Positions 45,953-55,745 of a stretch of DNA of 64,000 nt are shown in pieces. Under the pieces are notes generated by a model that had not been told where the DNA came from, searched no databases, and saw nothing but the letters and a program-made list of their open reading frames with translations. Where the stretch lies: the NCBI RefSeq assembly GCF_023101765.2, contig NC_064238.1, forward strand, positions 3,780,001-3,844,000. Reading direction: 5' to 3'. The translations under genes were made by a program, and so were the position numbers. Positions within the stretch are counted from its first letter, which is position 1, and the number at the start of each line of letters is the position of its first letter. The stretch is from Spodoptera frugiperda. Its lineage: Eukaryota; Arthropoda; Insecta; Lepidoptera; Noctuidae.

Positions 45953-46069
45953 ATGGCGTCTTCTAGTTTCATAGCCCGATCGTTATTTGCAGCCTTGGTA
46001 CTCACGAATTTCCTGCAGTTGATGTTGCAACTCATGGTGTGTCGTGAAAACACGGTGAACGTGATATAA
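45953..46069 (+). CDS. Candidate 38-codon ORF with signal-peptide-like start (speculative)
   Basis: The predicted protein begins MASSSFIARSLFAALVLTNF. A polar start with one arginine is followed by a hydrophobic stretch of about 20 residues (SLFAALVLTNFLQLMLQLMV) and then a cysteine, the layout of a secretory signal peptide. The start context is good (A at -3, G at +4) and a TATA-like box lies 58 bases upstream. The frame stops at 46067-46069. GT dinucleotides at about 46037 (ATG|GTGTGT) and 46055 (ACG|GTGAAC) could be donors if this is the first exon of a longer secreted protein. No homolog is recognised. Chance remains a real possibility. Confidence 0.25.
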   Translation: MASSSFIARSLFAALVLTNFLQLMLQLMVCRENTVNVI

Positions 46070-46326
46070 TTGTGTTGTGAATCCGTGCTTACGTGTTCGT
46101 GCATTGTAGGTCCATGCCGTGAGTTGTTTTAGATGTTCGTGGTGGAATATGTTTGTTAATAAATTAATAGTTTATGTGAGAAAATATATTAGATGCATTT
46201 GGTGGGTTGTTGCTTGACGTGACAGATAGGAGTGAAGGACGATTTTGTTGAGTAGGCCAGGTTTGACTGGAATTTAGTAAAAAATCTCCTGCAAAGGAAT
46301 GATTACTTAAATGCAGAAATGTTACT
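46070..46326. other. Unassigned segment downstream of candidate ORF
   Basis: A possible splice acceptor (GCATTGTAG) ends near 46112, but the sequence after it gives no recognised domain. Confidence 0.2.
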
Positions 46327-46400
46327 GGACTGTGTATGACTCGTGGTGGCTCAGAGGTCCACCATACCACTTATAGGCTGCTGATGTAACCGGATGGTAG
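46327..46400 (+). mobile_element. RTE-like LINE 3' end (QQW family), fragment
   Basis: TGACTCGTGGTGGCTCAGAG and CCATACCACTTATAGGCTGC followed by TGATGTAA resemble the 3' ends at 3520-3700 and 27525-27715. It is diverged. Confidence 0.45.
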
Positions 46401-47540
46401 ATGACATAATATTTTCGTCTGCTTAGTCGAAGAAAACCAGGAGTGGAGTTACTCCATGTAATTCCTATAATATGAACTCCGTAATATTCGTACCAGAGAC
46501 ACAAAAGTTTTAACCCTATTAATGCAGTCCCCGTACCGAAACTACGAAAGAAAGTGTTGTGGAACATAATTTCAGTAATGTGTGAAACTTTGACTTGTGA
46601 AACTTGCCTGGTTTAGTATTGCAATGCATTGCAGTTGCAGTTGTAGACCAAGTTTCTAATTAGTACTGCGTTTTAAGAAACTAATGCAGTTGTGTGTCGA
46701 GGTATGTTAGGAAGTTTAATGTCACAATGCTGTCTGTTAAACATATTCAATTGTTGTATTATGTTATAGGATAATAGTTAGACGTGATTAATTTGTTTTT
46801 AGGTGTAGTTTCTTTATGGTTTTTGCTTAGTATATGTAGTTTCTTTATGGTTTTTGCTTAGTATATAACTTTTACTGTAGTCTTATTATGTTGTAAATAA
46901 GGGTCAAAATAGGATACGTTCAGAATTAGAATTACTAATATTAGTAGGTACCTACGTAATTGTATTTTGGAAAATCATCACAGTCAATTTACCAAAAAAA
47001 CACAGTAAACACAAAACAATAAAATAACATAAAATGCGATTTCGAATATAGTGATTGGATTGGTTAAAAAGTTCCGAGTCAAAGCCTTTTAAAAATGCAT
47101 TGGTGCAAAAAATAGAGTAGTCTGACCAAATTTTTTAAAAGCCGCAAAAATATCGGCATGATGCGTTGACATTCGTGCCGCGAATATAAAATGTAATAAT
47201 AGTAAATGACGGATCATATTTTTGTGAAATGGTCGCTGTTAGTAATGTTTATTATAGGATATGTCTGCCATCCCTGAAAGGGCATTCAAAGTTATGACGT
47301 CGTTGTCATATGTTAAAAATTCCATTATCATCAGATTATTACTATAACTAATCAATTACGCATGAGTACCTACATCATTTCTCCTAATTAACAGGATGCG
47401 GGCGTTATCAGTTGTTTTAACTGCCTGCCTGTCTATAAATAAATAATTTATCTTGAAACGTAACTTTGCACCTATTCTGCTGAAGCTTGTGAAATCTCTA
47501 AGCAAATGTGTTAAATTAAATTCAAATATAAACCTTCTCA
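46401..47540. other. AT-rich segment containing a perfect 31-bp duplication
   Basis: Other than the tandem duplication at 46805-46866 I recognise nothing. Confidence 0.4.
46805..46866. repeat. Perfect 31-bp tandem duplication
   Basis: The unit beginning GTAGTTTCTTTATGGTTTTT occurs at 46805-46835 and again, without mismatch, at 46836-46866. The absence of divergence suggests a recent event or an assembly artefact. Confidence 0.85.
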
Positions 47541-47655
47541 AATATACATACATAACCTAACATCTGCATCCAATAGGGGTAGGCAGAGACTATGGGACGT
47601 CGTTTGCTACGAATCTCACATACCTCTTTCGTTTCATTAACAAACCTGCTCGACA
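47541..47655 (-). pseudogene. RTE-clade LINE ORF2 C-terminus
   Basis: The minus strand reads TKEVCEIRSKRRPIVSAYPY in one open frame. It is followed by a tail containing TATGTATGTATA-type repeats. It aligns by eye with the fragments at 42141-42212/41008-41038 and 55602-55745. About 30 codons survive. Confidence 0.7.
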
Positions 47656-48469
47656 TTGCCAAAATTAAAGTCATGAAAAAATCAAATAGTTCTCTAAGAA
47701 CACTTTGATAGAAACTAGGCCACAGAGAACTTTATTTTTCTTTACAGGAAAATACGAACTTATGTTTTACAAGAAAAAAGATTTCTTTGTAAAGAAAACA
47801 ACACTGAAAAGGAAAGCCTATCCCCATTTTAAACGCTGAGCTGTATTTTAAGTGCGCCTAACCTACTTATTTCGTATTTTGCAAGTATCAAGACAGTCTC
47901 GTCTAAAGTTAAAAAGAAAAGCAAATAAGCAAACTTATACGCGACCCAAATAGATTGAGGTTTTAAAAAAATATTCCATATTTTCTTTAGAAATACAGGA
48001 ATAGATTGTGACAGGTTTTTACAAAATTGTTTCTTGAATTTTAGGAAATCTACTGTTCAATGTTTAGTGGAATAGTTATTACTTCGTTCTGTTTATATTT
48101 TTTTTCTAGTTGATTCTTAAAGTAAAATGATTACGTAGAATATTAGTATACAAATGTAGACTGAAATTAAATCAAAAATAGAATATTTTTTATGTCTTAC
48201 ACAATTTTTGGTGTTTTAATGAGGTCTGAAATTAAAATAATATTATTAGCAATAAGAAGTTTGGGTATTTAAAAAAAAACACAACGTTCTACAAACTAAA
48301 ATAATATTTCTCTTTTTTTAATTTAAGGAACAAAAGGCACAAATCATCACACAGTCAATCTATACATATAATAAAATCGTAGAAAAGTGCTGTCTGTACA
48401 TTGAAAATAAAAATAAAAAAAATAGCAGGGGTTATTGTTATGTCGATGTCGAACCCAAAAATGTAATTA
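47656..48469. other. AT-rich segment, no feature seen
   Basis: No gene or recognised repeat. Confidence 0.4.
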
Positions 48470-48840
48470 ACTTTTTTTTTGTCTGTTTGTCTGTTTGTCT
48501 GTTTGTCTGTTTGTCTGTTTGTCTGTTTGTCTGTTTGTCTGTTTGTCTGTTTGTCTGTTTGTCTGTTTGTCTGTTCGTCTGTGCGCGCTAATCTCAGAAA
48601 CGGCTGATCCGAGTTGGATGCGGTTTTCACGAATATATTGTGGGATGCTTAAATTTACATTTAGTGTTTGTTTCATGTCAATCGGTTCATAAATAAAAAA
48701 GTTATGTCAAATTAAAGAATCACGTCGAACATTCTATGCTTATACCATTAATCTCCGCAACTATTTGACGGATTTGGTTGAAATTTGGTACAGATATAGT
48801 TTAGAACCTTAGAAAGGACATAGATATATTTTTATTTCAA
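48470..48840 (+). mobile_element. Interspersed repeat carrying an internal 8-bp microsatellite
   Basis: After the microsatellite the sequence reads GCGCGCTAATCTCAGAAACG, GCTGATCCGAGTTGGATGCG, ATTTGACGGATTTGGTTGAA and AGAACCTTAGAAAGGACAT. These are the block types of the common lepidopteran repeat seen at 30052. It runs directly into the AAAAT array. Confidence 0.6.
48481..48576. repeat. Microsatellite, unit GTCTGTTT, about 12 copies
   Basis: The repeat is almost pure, with a C for T change at the last copy. Both strands are open across it (CLFV and TDKQTNRQ peptide repeats), so ORFs called here are artefacts. Confidence 0.9.
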
Positions 48841-48845
48841 AAATC

Positions 48846-49172
48846 AAAAAATAAAATAAAATAAAAATAAAATAAAATAAAATAAAAATAAAATAAAATA
48901 AAAATAAAATAAAATAAAATAAAATAAAATAAAATAAAATAAAATAAAAATAAAAATAAAATAAAAATAAAATAAAAATAAAAATAAAATAAAAATAAAA
49001 TAAAAATAAAATAAAAATAAAATAAAAATAAAATAAAAATAAAAATAAAATAAAAATAAAATAAAAATAAAATAAAAATAAAATAAAAATAAAATAAAAA
49101 TAAAATAAAAATAAAATAAAAATAAAATAAAAATAAAATAAAAATAAAATAAAAATAAAATAAAAATAAAAA
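48846..49172. repeat. AAAAT/AAAAAT array, about 327 bp
   Basis: It is a mixture of AAAAT and AAAAAT units. Part of it has a period near 11 bases (AAAATAAAAAT). It begins right after the interspersed repeat at 48470-48840 and resembles the extended simple tail of a retroelement. Two minus-strand ORFs of over 115 codons rich in F, Y, I and L arise purely from this composition. Confidence 0.9.
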
Positions 49173-49186
49173 AAAAATTATTCCGG

Positions 49187-49640
49187 ACATACAGCGCCAT
49201 CTATTCCTATGTCGGGCTGTTCCTATACTCCGTAGATAGATGGCGTTGATCGCGCAATGGTGTAATTACAATTGTTCAGTTCATGTTATTGTTTTAATTC
49301 ATTGGAAATTTGTTTTTACAAAATAGTAAAAAGCAATGAAAAATATAACATAATACAACTTTTAGTACAAAGAAAACGCTCTAACGGAGTATAAATAATT
49401 CTATGTCGATCGTTACACGACTTCGGTTCATGTTATTGTTTTAATTCATCGAAAAAAAGTTAACAAATAGTAAAAAGGTATGAAAAAAATTATATCAATA
49501 TAATTAAACTTTTAGTACAAAGAAAATGCCCGAACGGAGTATAAATAAATAATCCAAGTTGTCTTTATCCTCGATAGATGGCGTTGGGATCGAAATAGAT
49601 TGCGCTATGGTTTTGTTACAATTATTTGGTTGGGTATCGG
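49187..49640. repeat. Two-copy 147-bp tandem duplication between ATAGATGGCG repeats
   Basis: GTTCATGTTATTGTTTTAAT occurs at 49279 and 49426, 147 bases apart. Both copies end with TTTTAGTACAAAGAAAA and CGGAGTATAAATAA. The pair is bracketed by GATAGATGGCGTTG (near 49228 and 49573), each followed by a GCG-CTATGGT-like or GCGCAATGGT block and TTACAATT. An inverted CGCCATCTAT lies at 49192. No family is recognised. Confidence 0.7.
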
Positions 49641-50340
49641 CCGAGCGCTTCGGTACTATTGTAGAAAATGTGTATTATCAGTCGTATGATTATTTGTCTG
49701 TAGTGGTCCTGCTGTTTCGTATATTCTAAATTGGTTTCGTTGTATTTGTCATTTAATAAGTTTATTTGTTGGGTTTTCCTGGTTTTCTGGTTTAACTTTT
49801 TAACGTAGGTTTAGTTTGATATCGATTATTAGTAGTTACTGTAGTTAGTTTTTTTAATAAAATTGTAAGTCTAATTTATAAATTAATTAGATTAGATTTA
49901 AGTCGTTTCTTTTAAATTATTTAGTTTAAGCTTGGTTATTATAGCATAAAGGATAGGTTCTAATATAATTTCTTTTTTAATTGTTATAAATTCGTAATTC
50001 GTAGCTTTCTTTAGTTTTAAGTTAGTTTTCATCTTAAGTTCGGAAAGATTATAATATTTCTTTAGTTAAAGTCCGTTTTTAAACTATTTTTTCAATGCCC
50101 TAAGTGAGTATACATCTATTAAAATCAAACGCAGAGCTCATTATGTTGATTTTTGAAGAGTTCCCTGGAATATCTTCCACATCTCATTTTTGAAAAGATC
50201 CCGCGAGATCGGGAACTCATCATCATCATCATCAGCCTATAGCTTAATGGGAACTATGTGGTTAAAACCAAAAATTTGCCGGAAGTCACTATTCCACGCG
50301 AACGAAGTCGCGGGCAAAAGCTATTAGCAAATAAATAATC
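49641..50340. other. AT-rich segment with repeat-like end
   Basis: From 50140 the blocks AGAGTTCCCTGGAATATCTT, ATCATCATCATCATCAGCC, ATAGCTTAATGGGAACTATG and ACGCGAACGAAGTCGCGGGC (complement of a CCCGCGACTTCG core) form a known type of lepidopteran interspersed repeat on the minus strand. Its class is uncertain. Confidence 0.5.
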
Positions 50341-50347
50341 ACAGAAA

Positions 50348-50381
50348 TAGTAAGAAAGTACAAAAGAATATAATAATATAA
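50348..50381 (+). repeat. 34-bp direct repeat, left flank of minisatellite
   Basis: It starts TAGTAAGAAAGTACAAAAGA and matches 51241-51274 at 33 of 34 positions. Confidence 0.85.
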
Positions 50382-50461
50382 TCCGAAGGTGGCGCTTGGT
50401 TGTCACCTTAGTGATCTGATCTATTATCAGCTTCGTCAGTATCGTCATTTGAAAGACACCG

Positions 50462-51236
50462 GTGCGGGACAAACCCCGGTGCGGGACAAACCCCGTGCGG
50501 GACACACCTCGTACGGGACACACCTCGTGCGGGACAAGCCCTGTGTGGGACGAGCTCCGTGCGGGACATATCTCGTGCGGGAGGAGTTCCGTGCGGGATA
50601 ATCCTCGTGCGGGACGAGCTCCGTGCGGGACTGTCCCCGTGCGGGAGGTGTTCCGTGCGGGATAAACCTCGTGCGGGACGAGCTCCGTGCGGGACAATCC
50701 TCGTGCGGGAGGAGTTCCGTGCGGGACGATCCTTGTGCGGGACTAGCTCAGTGCGGGACAATCCTCGTGCGGGACGAGCTCCGTGCGGGACAATCCTCGT
50801 GCGGGAGGAGTTCCGTGGGGGACAAACCTTGTGCGGGACGAGCTCCGTGCGCGACAAGCCTCGTGCGGGACAAAGCCGACTGGGACACACCTCGTGCGGG
50901 ACGAGCTCTGTGCGAGACTGACCACATGCGCGACAAACCCCGACCGGGACACACCTCGTGCGGGACAAACCTCGTGCGGAACAATCATCGTGCGGGACAA
51001 TCCCCGTGCGGGACTTGCTCCGTGCGGGACAATCCTCCTGTGGGACAAGCCCTATGCGGGACGAGCTCCGTGCGCGACAAGCCTCGTGCGGGACAAACCT
51101 CGTGCGGAACAATCATCGTGCGGGACAATACCCGTGCGGGACTTGTTCCGTGCGGGACAATCCTCCTGCGGGACAAGCCCTGTGCGGGACAACCTCCGTG
51201 CGGGATAAAACCCGTGCGGGACAAACCCCGTGCGCA
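50462..51236. repeat. 16-bp minisatellite, about 48 units
   Basis: The core is GTGCGGGAC plus a variable 7-base part. Two unit types alternate through much of the array: CGTGCGGGACGAGCTC and CGTGCGGGACAATCCT. A higher-order copy spans eight units: the block starting CGTGCGGAACAATCAT at 50973 recurs at 51101, exactly 128 bases later. The first spacing is 17 and one unit near 50875 is 15, otherwise 16. The array is GC-rich in AT-rich DNA. Because 16 is not a multiple of 3 and the unit contains almost no stop codon, long frames exist on both strands in all phases. Confidence 0.9.
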
Positions 51237-51240
51237 AAAT

Positions 51241-51274
51241 TAGTAAGAAAGTACAAAAGAATAGAATAATATAA
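51241..51274 (+). repeat. 34-bp direct repeat, right flank of minisatellite
   Basis: It matches 50348-50381 with a single T to G change (position 24). It immediately follows the last minisatellite unit. Confidence 0.85.
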
Positions 51275-52885
51275 GTCTCACGATCCTTGAGCGATGTTAC
51301 CGCCTCGGACAAAATGGGCTTGTCATCCCTGTGACACCTGCTTTTATAGATTTTTAAAAACTGTCATTCCTTAATCCCTAACATATACATATTTGACATA
51401 AATAATTCTATTGTAAAATCTAAAACACATACCGCATGTTAACACAAATAAACAAAATATGGCATGTGCACCTGTAGGTTAATTCTAAAATTACGAAAAA
51501 AAAAATTTGTACATAATATTTCTGTTTACACTGGCTTTATTTAAAGGTTCGTTCCAAAGGGCAAAGTTTTTCACAACAATTTACTTATTTTATTAATACT
51601 TTCTTGTACACCACATAAACTCATAGGACAACATAAATAAGCATTGTGTACAATAGGCGGTCTTATCGCACAAGGCGATTTCTTACAGGCAACAATAATA
51701 GGGTATATGACATTTTTTTTTTAATTTAAATGTCCTTCTTGTAGATTATTTTAAAACATTAGACACGTATTTTTTTTTCTTTCTTACAAATACGTTCTAA
51801 GATTCAATTATAGGTAAGTTTTCTACCTACGTAGTAATGACGTATTCTTAAATTTTGATTCGTTTTATCAGTATTGTTATCTTATATGAATAAATAAATA
51901 TGTGTCGGGTATTTTTTCATTACCTAACTGACGGACTTAACAGATTTTTAATTTTCATATCCCGTCATCATACCTTTTATGTAAGTATTTAATAAAACAA
52001 ACAATTTGCTAACCTATTTCCTAAATTGTAATAGACTAGAAAATTCCCCCGAATTATCTCAAATATCAAACGATAAGGATCGGTAGCTGCCATGTCAAAC
52101 CACTTCTGCTGTCACCCAGATGTTATCTCGTTTGATTGAGCGCTTTTTATAACAATTTTAATTAGAACCATGTAATAATTAACTTTAATATAGGTTACCG
52201 GAACACTCCATACATAGGTACCTTTGGAACTTTTTGTTCACAAACCTTTTTGCATTAATAACGGTGGTAGGAACCCACGGCTATGTATAACCAGTATAAA
52301 GTGACCGTTGAATGTGCGAACAGATCATACAAAGCGAGACCATGATAAAATGGATTTGTATAACTTGTTATGTAGTCGTGTGAATGTTAGTCAAATAACT
52401 GCGTTTAACTATGAAAACAATGTAACTGACATTCTGGTTAGTTATTAAAAAAAACGGTTTGTAAACTAGTTTTTTTTTTATTTTAAATTCTCAAACTGCA
52501 ATTAGTTTCTTTGTTGATAGTTATGTTTGTTGTTCCGATTGTTTTTTTTTTAATTTGAATGTATCTGGTATGTTTAAATTACATTAGACACTTAAAAAAT
52601 GTTTGTTAATTAGATACATACAACTTTCTTGTCGACCAAGGACATAGTTAATTTTACGTTTCGAAAAAACTTTGAACAACAATGAACATAATATAGTCAA
52701 TATCATTTCCTTGGCAATACGATATACAATAGAACTGATTTTGAAATTCATTAATTGAATCTGAGATATTATAGGTACTGACTTATTTCTTTAACTACTC
52801 GACTAACTGTAGAGGTAGGTAATATACTAATTTGAATCTTCATCTATATAAGTGTACTTAACAGGCGTAAATATATTATTTAGGT
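51275..52885. other. AT-rich segment, no gene recognised
   Basis: No repeats or coding frames recognised. Several T homopolymers occur. Confidence 0.4.
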
Positions 52886-53110
52886 ACTAGCTGTTGCCAG
52901 TGACAACGCCCGCGTAGAATAATGACTTCTGACAGAATTTGTGTTTCATTTTTTTATATTCTTTTCTAAAATAAAAGTAGCCTAAGTTAGTCCTTAGTAC
53001 ATCAACTACCTGCCAATAAAAGTACCGTCAAAATCGATCCAGTCATTTCAGAGATTAACCAGAAGAAACAGATAGACCGACAAAACTCTTAAAAAAGTTT
53101 TGGTATATTA
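52886..53110 (-). mobile_element. Lepidopteran interspersed repeat, inverted copy
   Basis: ACTAGCTGTTGCCAGTGAC, ACGCCCGCGTAGAATAATGA, AGCCTAAGTTAGTCCTTAG, TCAAAATCGATCCAGTCATT and ACAGATAGACCGACAAAACT are in the canonical reverse order for the repeat seen at 30052. It is a fairly complete copy. Confidence 0.7.
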
Positions 53111-53950
53111 TGTATCATATGTTCATATTCATATGCTTGCAGTAAAACGCGATAAACAAACACTCCAATTTTATTTATAAAAGTCTAAATTACTCGTAAA
53201 ATATTACCTATTTTCACAACGGTAAATATTTAACAAAGTACACGTTAAAGCCACTATGTTAACAAGCTCGCTAAATATTCTTTTAGCTTTCAGTATCAAA
53301 GTGTGCGGTACCAAAAAGTTACCAAAGTCTTCATTAGCTAATTCGAAACTGACGCTTCAAAAGCCAGCTTTAGGTACACACAATAAGAGAACGAGTAGCA
53401 GTTAGCAATTTCATGTACTACACTGTACAACAACAAAAATATAAACAGTAAACCAACTTTGTTATAATTTCGAATATTCATCTATGAATAATTTAAAACA
53501 ATTCACTGTAATCACTCACTTCATTAATTTTGATACAAAAATGTTATTTTTAGTTATAAATTATAATATTCTGCTTGAATTTCATTCAAATGTTTAACCA
53601 ATTAATTTGCTTTCTGATGTTGTTGAAATACTCTTTGGGGCTGTTTGAATTTATACAAGGGTTTAAGGTGAGGTAAAGTTGCGAGTGATTTGTTGGTAAA
53701 ATCCCAAGATATTGTCTTGGGAATTGTACGGTCATAACTGGCATGTAACTGAGAATTGCTTCTCAACAAATAATTTGAATTATGTACATGAACAATGTAT
53801 GTACATACAAATAAATACACAGTAATAGTATGAGCTATGTTAACTTAATATTTGTAATTTTTTATCTAAAACTTATAATTATGATATTTTTGATGCAGAA
53901 AAATACTTACGCAATATTTTACCATAGATTTACTTACTTTTCAATAAAGG
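53111..53950. other. AT-rich segment, no feature seen
   Basis: A 72-codon minus-strand frame (53602-53820) shows no motif. Confidence 0.35.
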
Positions 53951-54145
53951 TGAGGTTCTTTTGAGGTTACCGGAGGCCAAATTAATTACCCCCTCCCAAT
54001 TTTCCCAATCCCCAATTAACCTAACCCTTATATTCTTAACTCCCAAAAGGCTGGCAATGCACTTGTAACGCTTCTGGTATCTCATGTATCCATAGCGGTG
54101 GCGATAGCTTGCCATCAGGTGATCCGTCTGCTCTCTACTAAATAA
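53951..54145 (+). mobile_element. A-tailed retroelement tail (CATAAAA family)
   Basis: GTGAGGTTCTTTTGAGGTTA, CCGGAGGCCAAATT, CTTAACTCCCAAAAGGCTGG and GCCATCAGGTGATCCGTCTG identify it. The final GCTTATACCATAAAA block is missing. Confidence 0.7.
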
Positions 54146-54638
54146 TATATCAAACAGAATTTTAATAATAAATACAAAAAAAAACAATTAATTTACTGCT
54201 TTCTCTACCCAGTGGCATTGTACGCGGATGTTTGATCGTGTAACATACGCGCCACTAAGCGAACACAACCTTGTCACTCCACGTTAGTATTACCAAAACT
54301 ATAGCACATTTTGTTCACTATTTATTGTTACCACGCTCAACTTTGGCTTAACTTGTACAATAATGTGATTTAATTTGTTTACAGAGCGTTAAGCGTAAAT
54401 AAACAATGTTTAAGCTATTTTGGGATGTACCTAAGTATTGATTGTTTGAAATGTGTGTGGGAATTTAGAGCTTAAGGCTGGTGGAAATATGTAGTATTTC
54501 GTATACTAGTTTGGTGCTATTCTAGACAACAGTATCTTCTTAACATTAGAAGCTTAAGATAGGGTTCATTTCTCAGTTTTCTTAATAACTTAATTAGCAC
54601 ATACGTGCTAAATTAATGCTGGAAAGTCATTTTAATAA
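54146..54638. other. AT-rich segment, no feature seen
   Basis: No gene or recognised repeat. Confidence 0.4.
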
Positions 54639-54850
54639 ACGATATGAAAGTTTCTTTATTTGGATGTTTGTTCGTCACCCCCCTTCCCAATCGTCCCAAT
54701 CCCCGATTCCTCAACAACCCTTAAATTCTTAACCTCCAAAAGGCCAGCAACGCATTTGTAACGCTTTTGGTGTTTCGGGTGTCCATGAGCGGCAGCGATT
54801 GTTTACCATCAGGTGATCCGTCTGCTCGTTTACTGGCTTATACCATAAAA
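54639..54850 (+). mobile_element. Composite: truncated interspersed repeat joined to CATAAAA-family tail
   Basis: ATATGAAAGTTTCTTTATTT and GGATGTTTGTTCGTCA (54641-54677) match the start of the repeat at 30052. At TTCGTCA the sequence changes abruptly to CCCCCCTTCCCAATCGTCCC and continues as a CATAAAA-family tail through CAGGTGATCCGTCTGCTCG to ACCATAAAA. The junction gives the second recombinant of this tail in the window. Confidence 0.7.
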
Positions 54851-55340
54851 TGAGATAAAAGTTAAAAGCTGCAGTCTGTCAAATTAAAGTCAAGTTAAGA
54901 TTGACAAATAAATTCAAAACAAAATGTCTCTGCGCAACTAACGAACTAACGTCTTAATTAATAGAACTGCACTTTGAATTATAACTATGATTTATGTTAA
55001 TAGTACATAATTTCTAATAATGTTATGACATATTACTCCGCGAGTAAGACATTAATCACTTTCAGTATTAATTTAAATGAGACCAATTAAAATGACATGT
55101 TTTTTTTTAACAAATTAATATCCGCATAGCATTATAATAATTCACTAATTAAATGTACTTGTATATGATTATATTACAATTATGATTTCGTAAAAAAGTA
55201 GACTAGTTTTAGGTACATGTGTTATGTAACTATCTGGTTTATTTACACTTGAACTTCGGTACGGCCATGACTTTAAGTTTTAAGTTCGTCTTTTTTTAAT
55301 GTTACCTACTTGAGAATAATTTAGCGTCTGTTTGTCTACC
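54851..55340. other. AT-rich segment, no feature seen
   Basis: No gene or recognised repeat. Confidence 0.4.
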
Positions 55341-55470
55341 TTTTTTTTTGAGGATGGAAAAATTATCCAATGACTCTCCGCCTTGGGTGAGGCAGGAGGC
55401 AGTGTCAGTCTATTACTGACTAAAAACCACTCAGTTCCTTCTCCTGCTTTGAGCCGGGGCCTAGAAACCA
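55341..55470 (-). mobile_element. R1-like LINE tail, 5'-truncated
   Basis: The T run at 55341-55349 is followed by GAGGATGGAAAAATTATCC, GGGTGAGGCAGGAGGCAGTG, TTACTGACTAAAAACCACTC and TCCTTCTCCTGCTTTGAGCC. Confidence 0.8.
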
Positions 55471-55601
55471 ATACACACATATCTAGAGTAAATTCATTTC
55501 GGAATTTTTAGTAAATTGACAACTTAAATGCGTTTTGAAATTAAAGAGCTGGTTTTTCGTGAATAATTTAGTTAACATCTCTGAAATTATATTACCGACG
55601 G

Positions 55602-55745
55602 GCATGCATGAAAAGACTGATGACTGTTGATGATGCGAAAGATGTATGTAAGGTTCGTACCAATTGGCGTTCCATTGCCTCTGCCTGTAAATGCGTGAGA
55701 GTATTTATGTATGTATGTATTAAATTATGTAATTGGACGATTTAA
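55602..55745 (+). pseudogene. RTE-clade LINE ORF2 C-terminus
   Basis: The frame ACMKRLMTVDDAKDVCKVR, then TNWRSIASACKCVRVF, is uninterrupted and is followed by a TATGTATGTATG tail. It is the clearest copy of the RTE C-terminus in the window and the reference for the split copy at 41-42.2 kb. Only the last 45 or so codons are present. Confidence 0.75.

Noticed and set aside
48355..48692. ORFs with TDKQTNRQ and CLFVCLSV repeats
   Set aside because: They are translations of the 8-bp GTCTGTTT microsatellite on the two strands.
48837..49200. Two minus-strand ORFs over 115 codons made of F, Y, I and L, resembling membrane proteins
   Set aside because: They are translations of the AAAAT/AAAAAT array.
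50462..51236. CRISPR-like repeat array
   Set aside because: The units are contiguous 16-mers without unique spacers, and the surrounding DNA is animal nuclear sequence.
50408..51243. Overlapping ORFs of 101-234 codons on both strands with repeated RAG/CGT or SRTxxVPH motifs
   Set aside because: They follow from a 16-bp GC-rich tandem repeat lacking stop codons. Every phase on both strands is open, so none is evidence of a protein.
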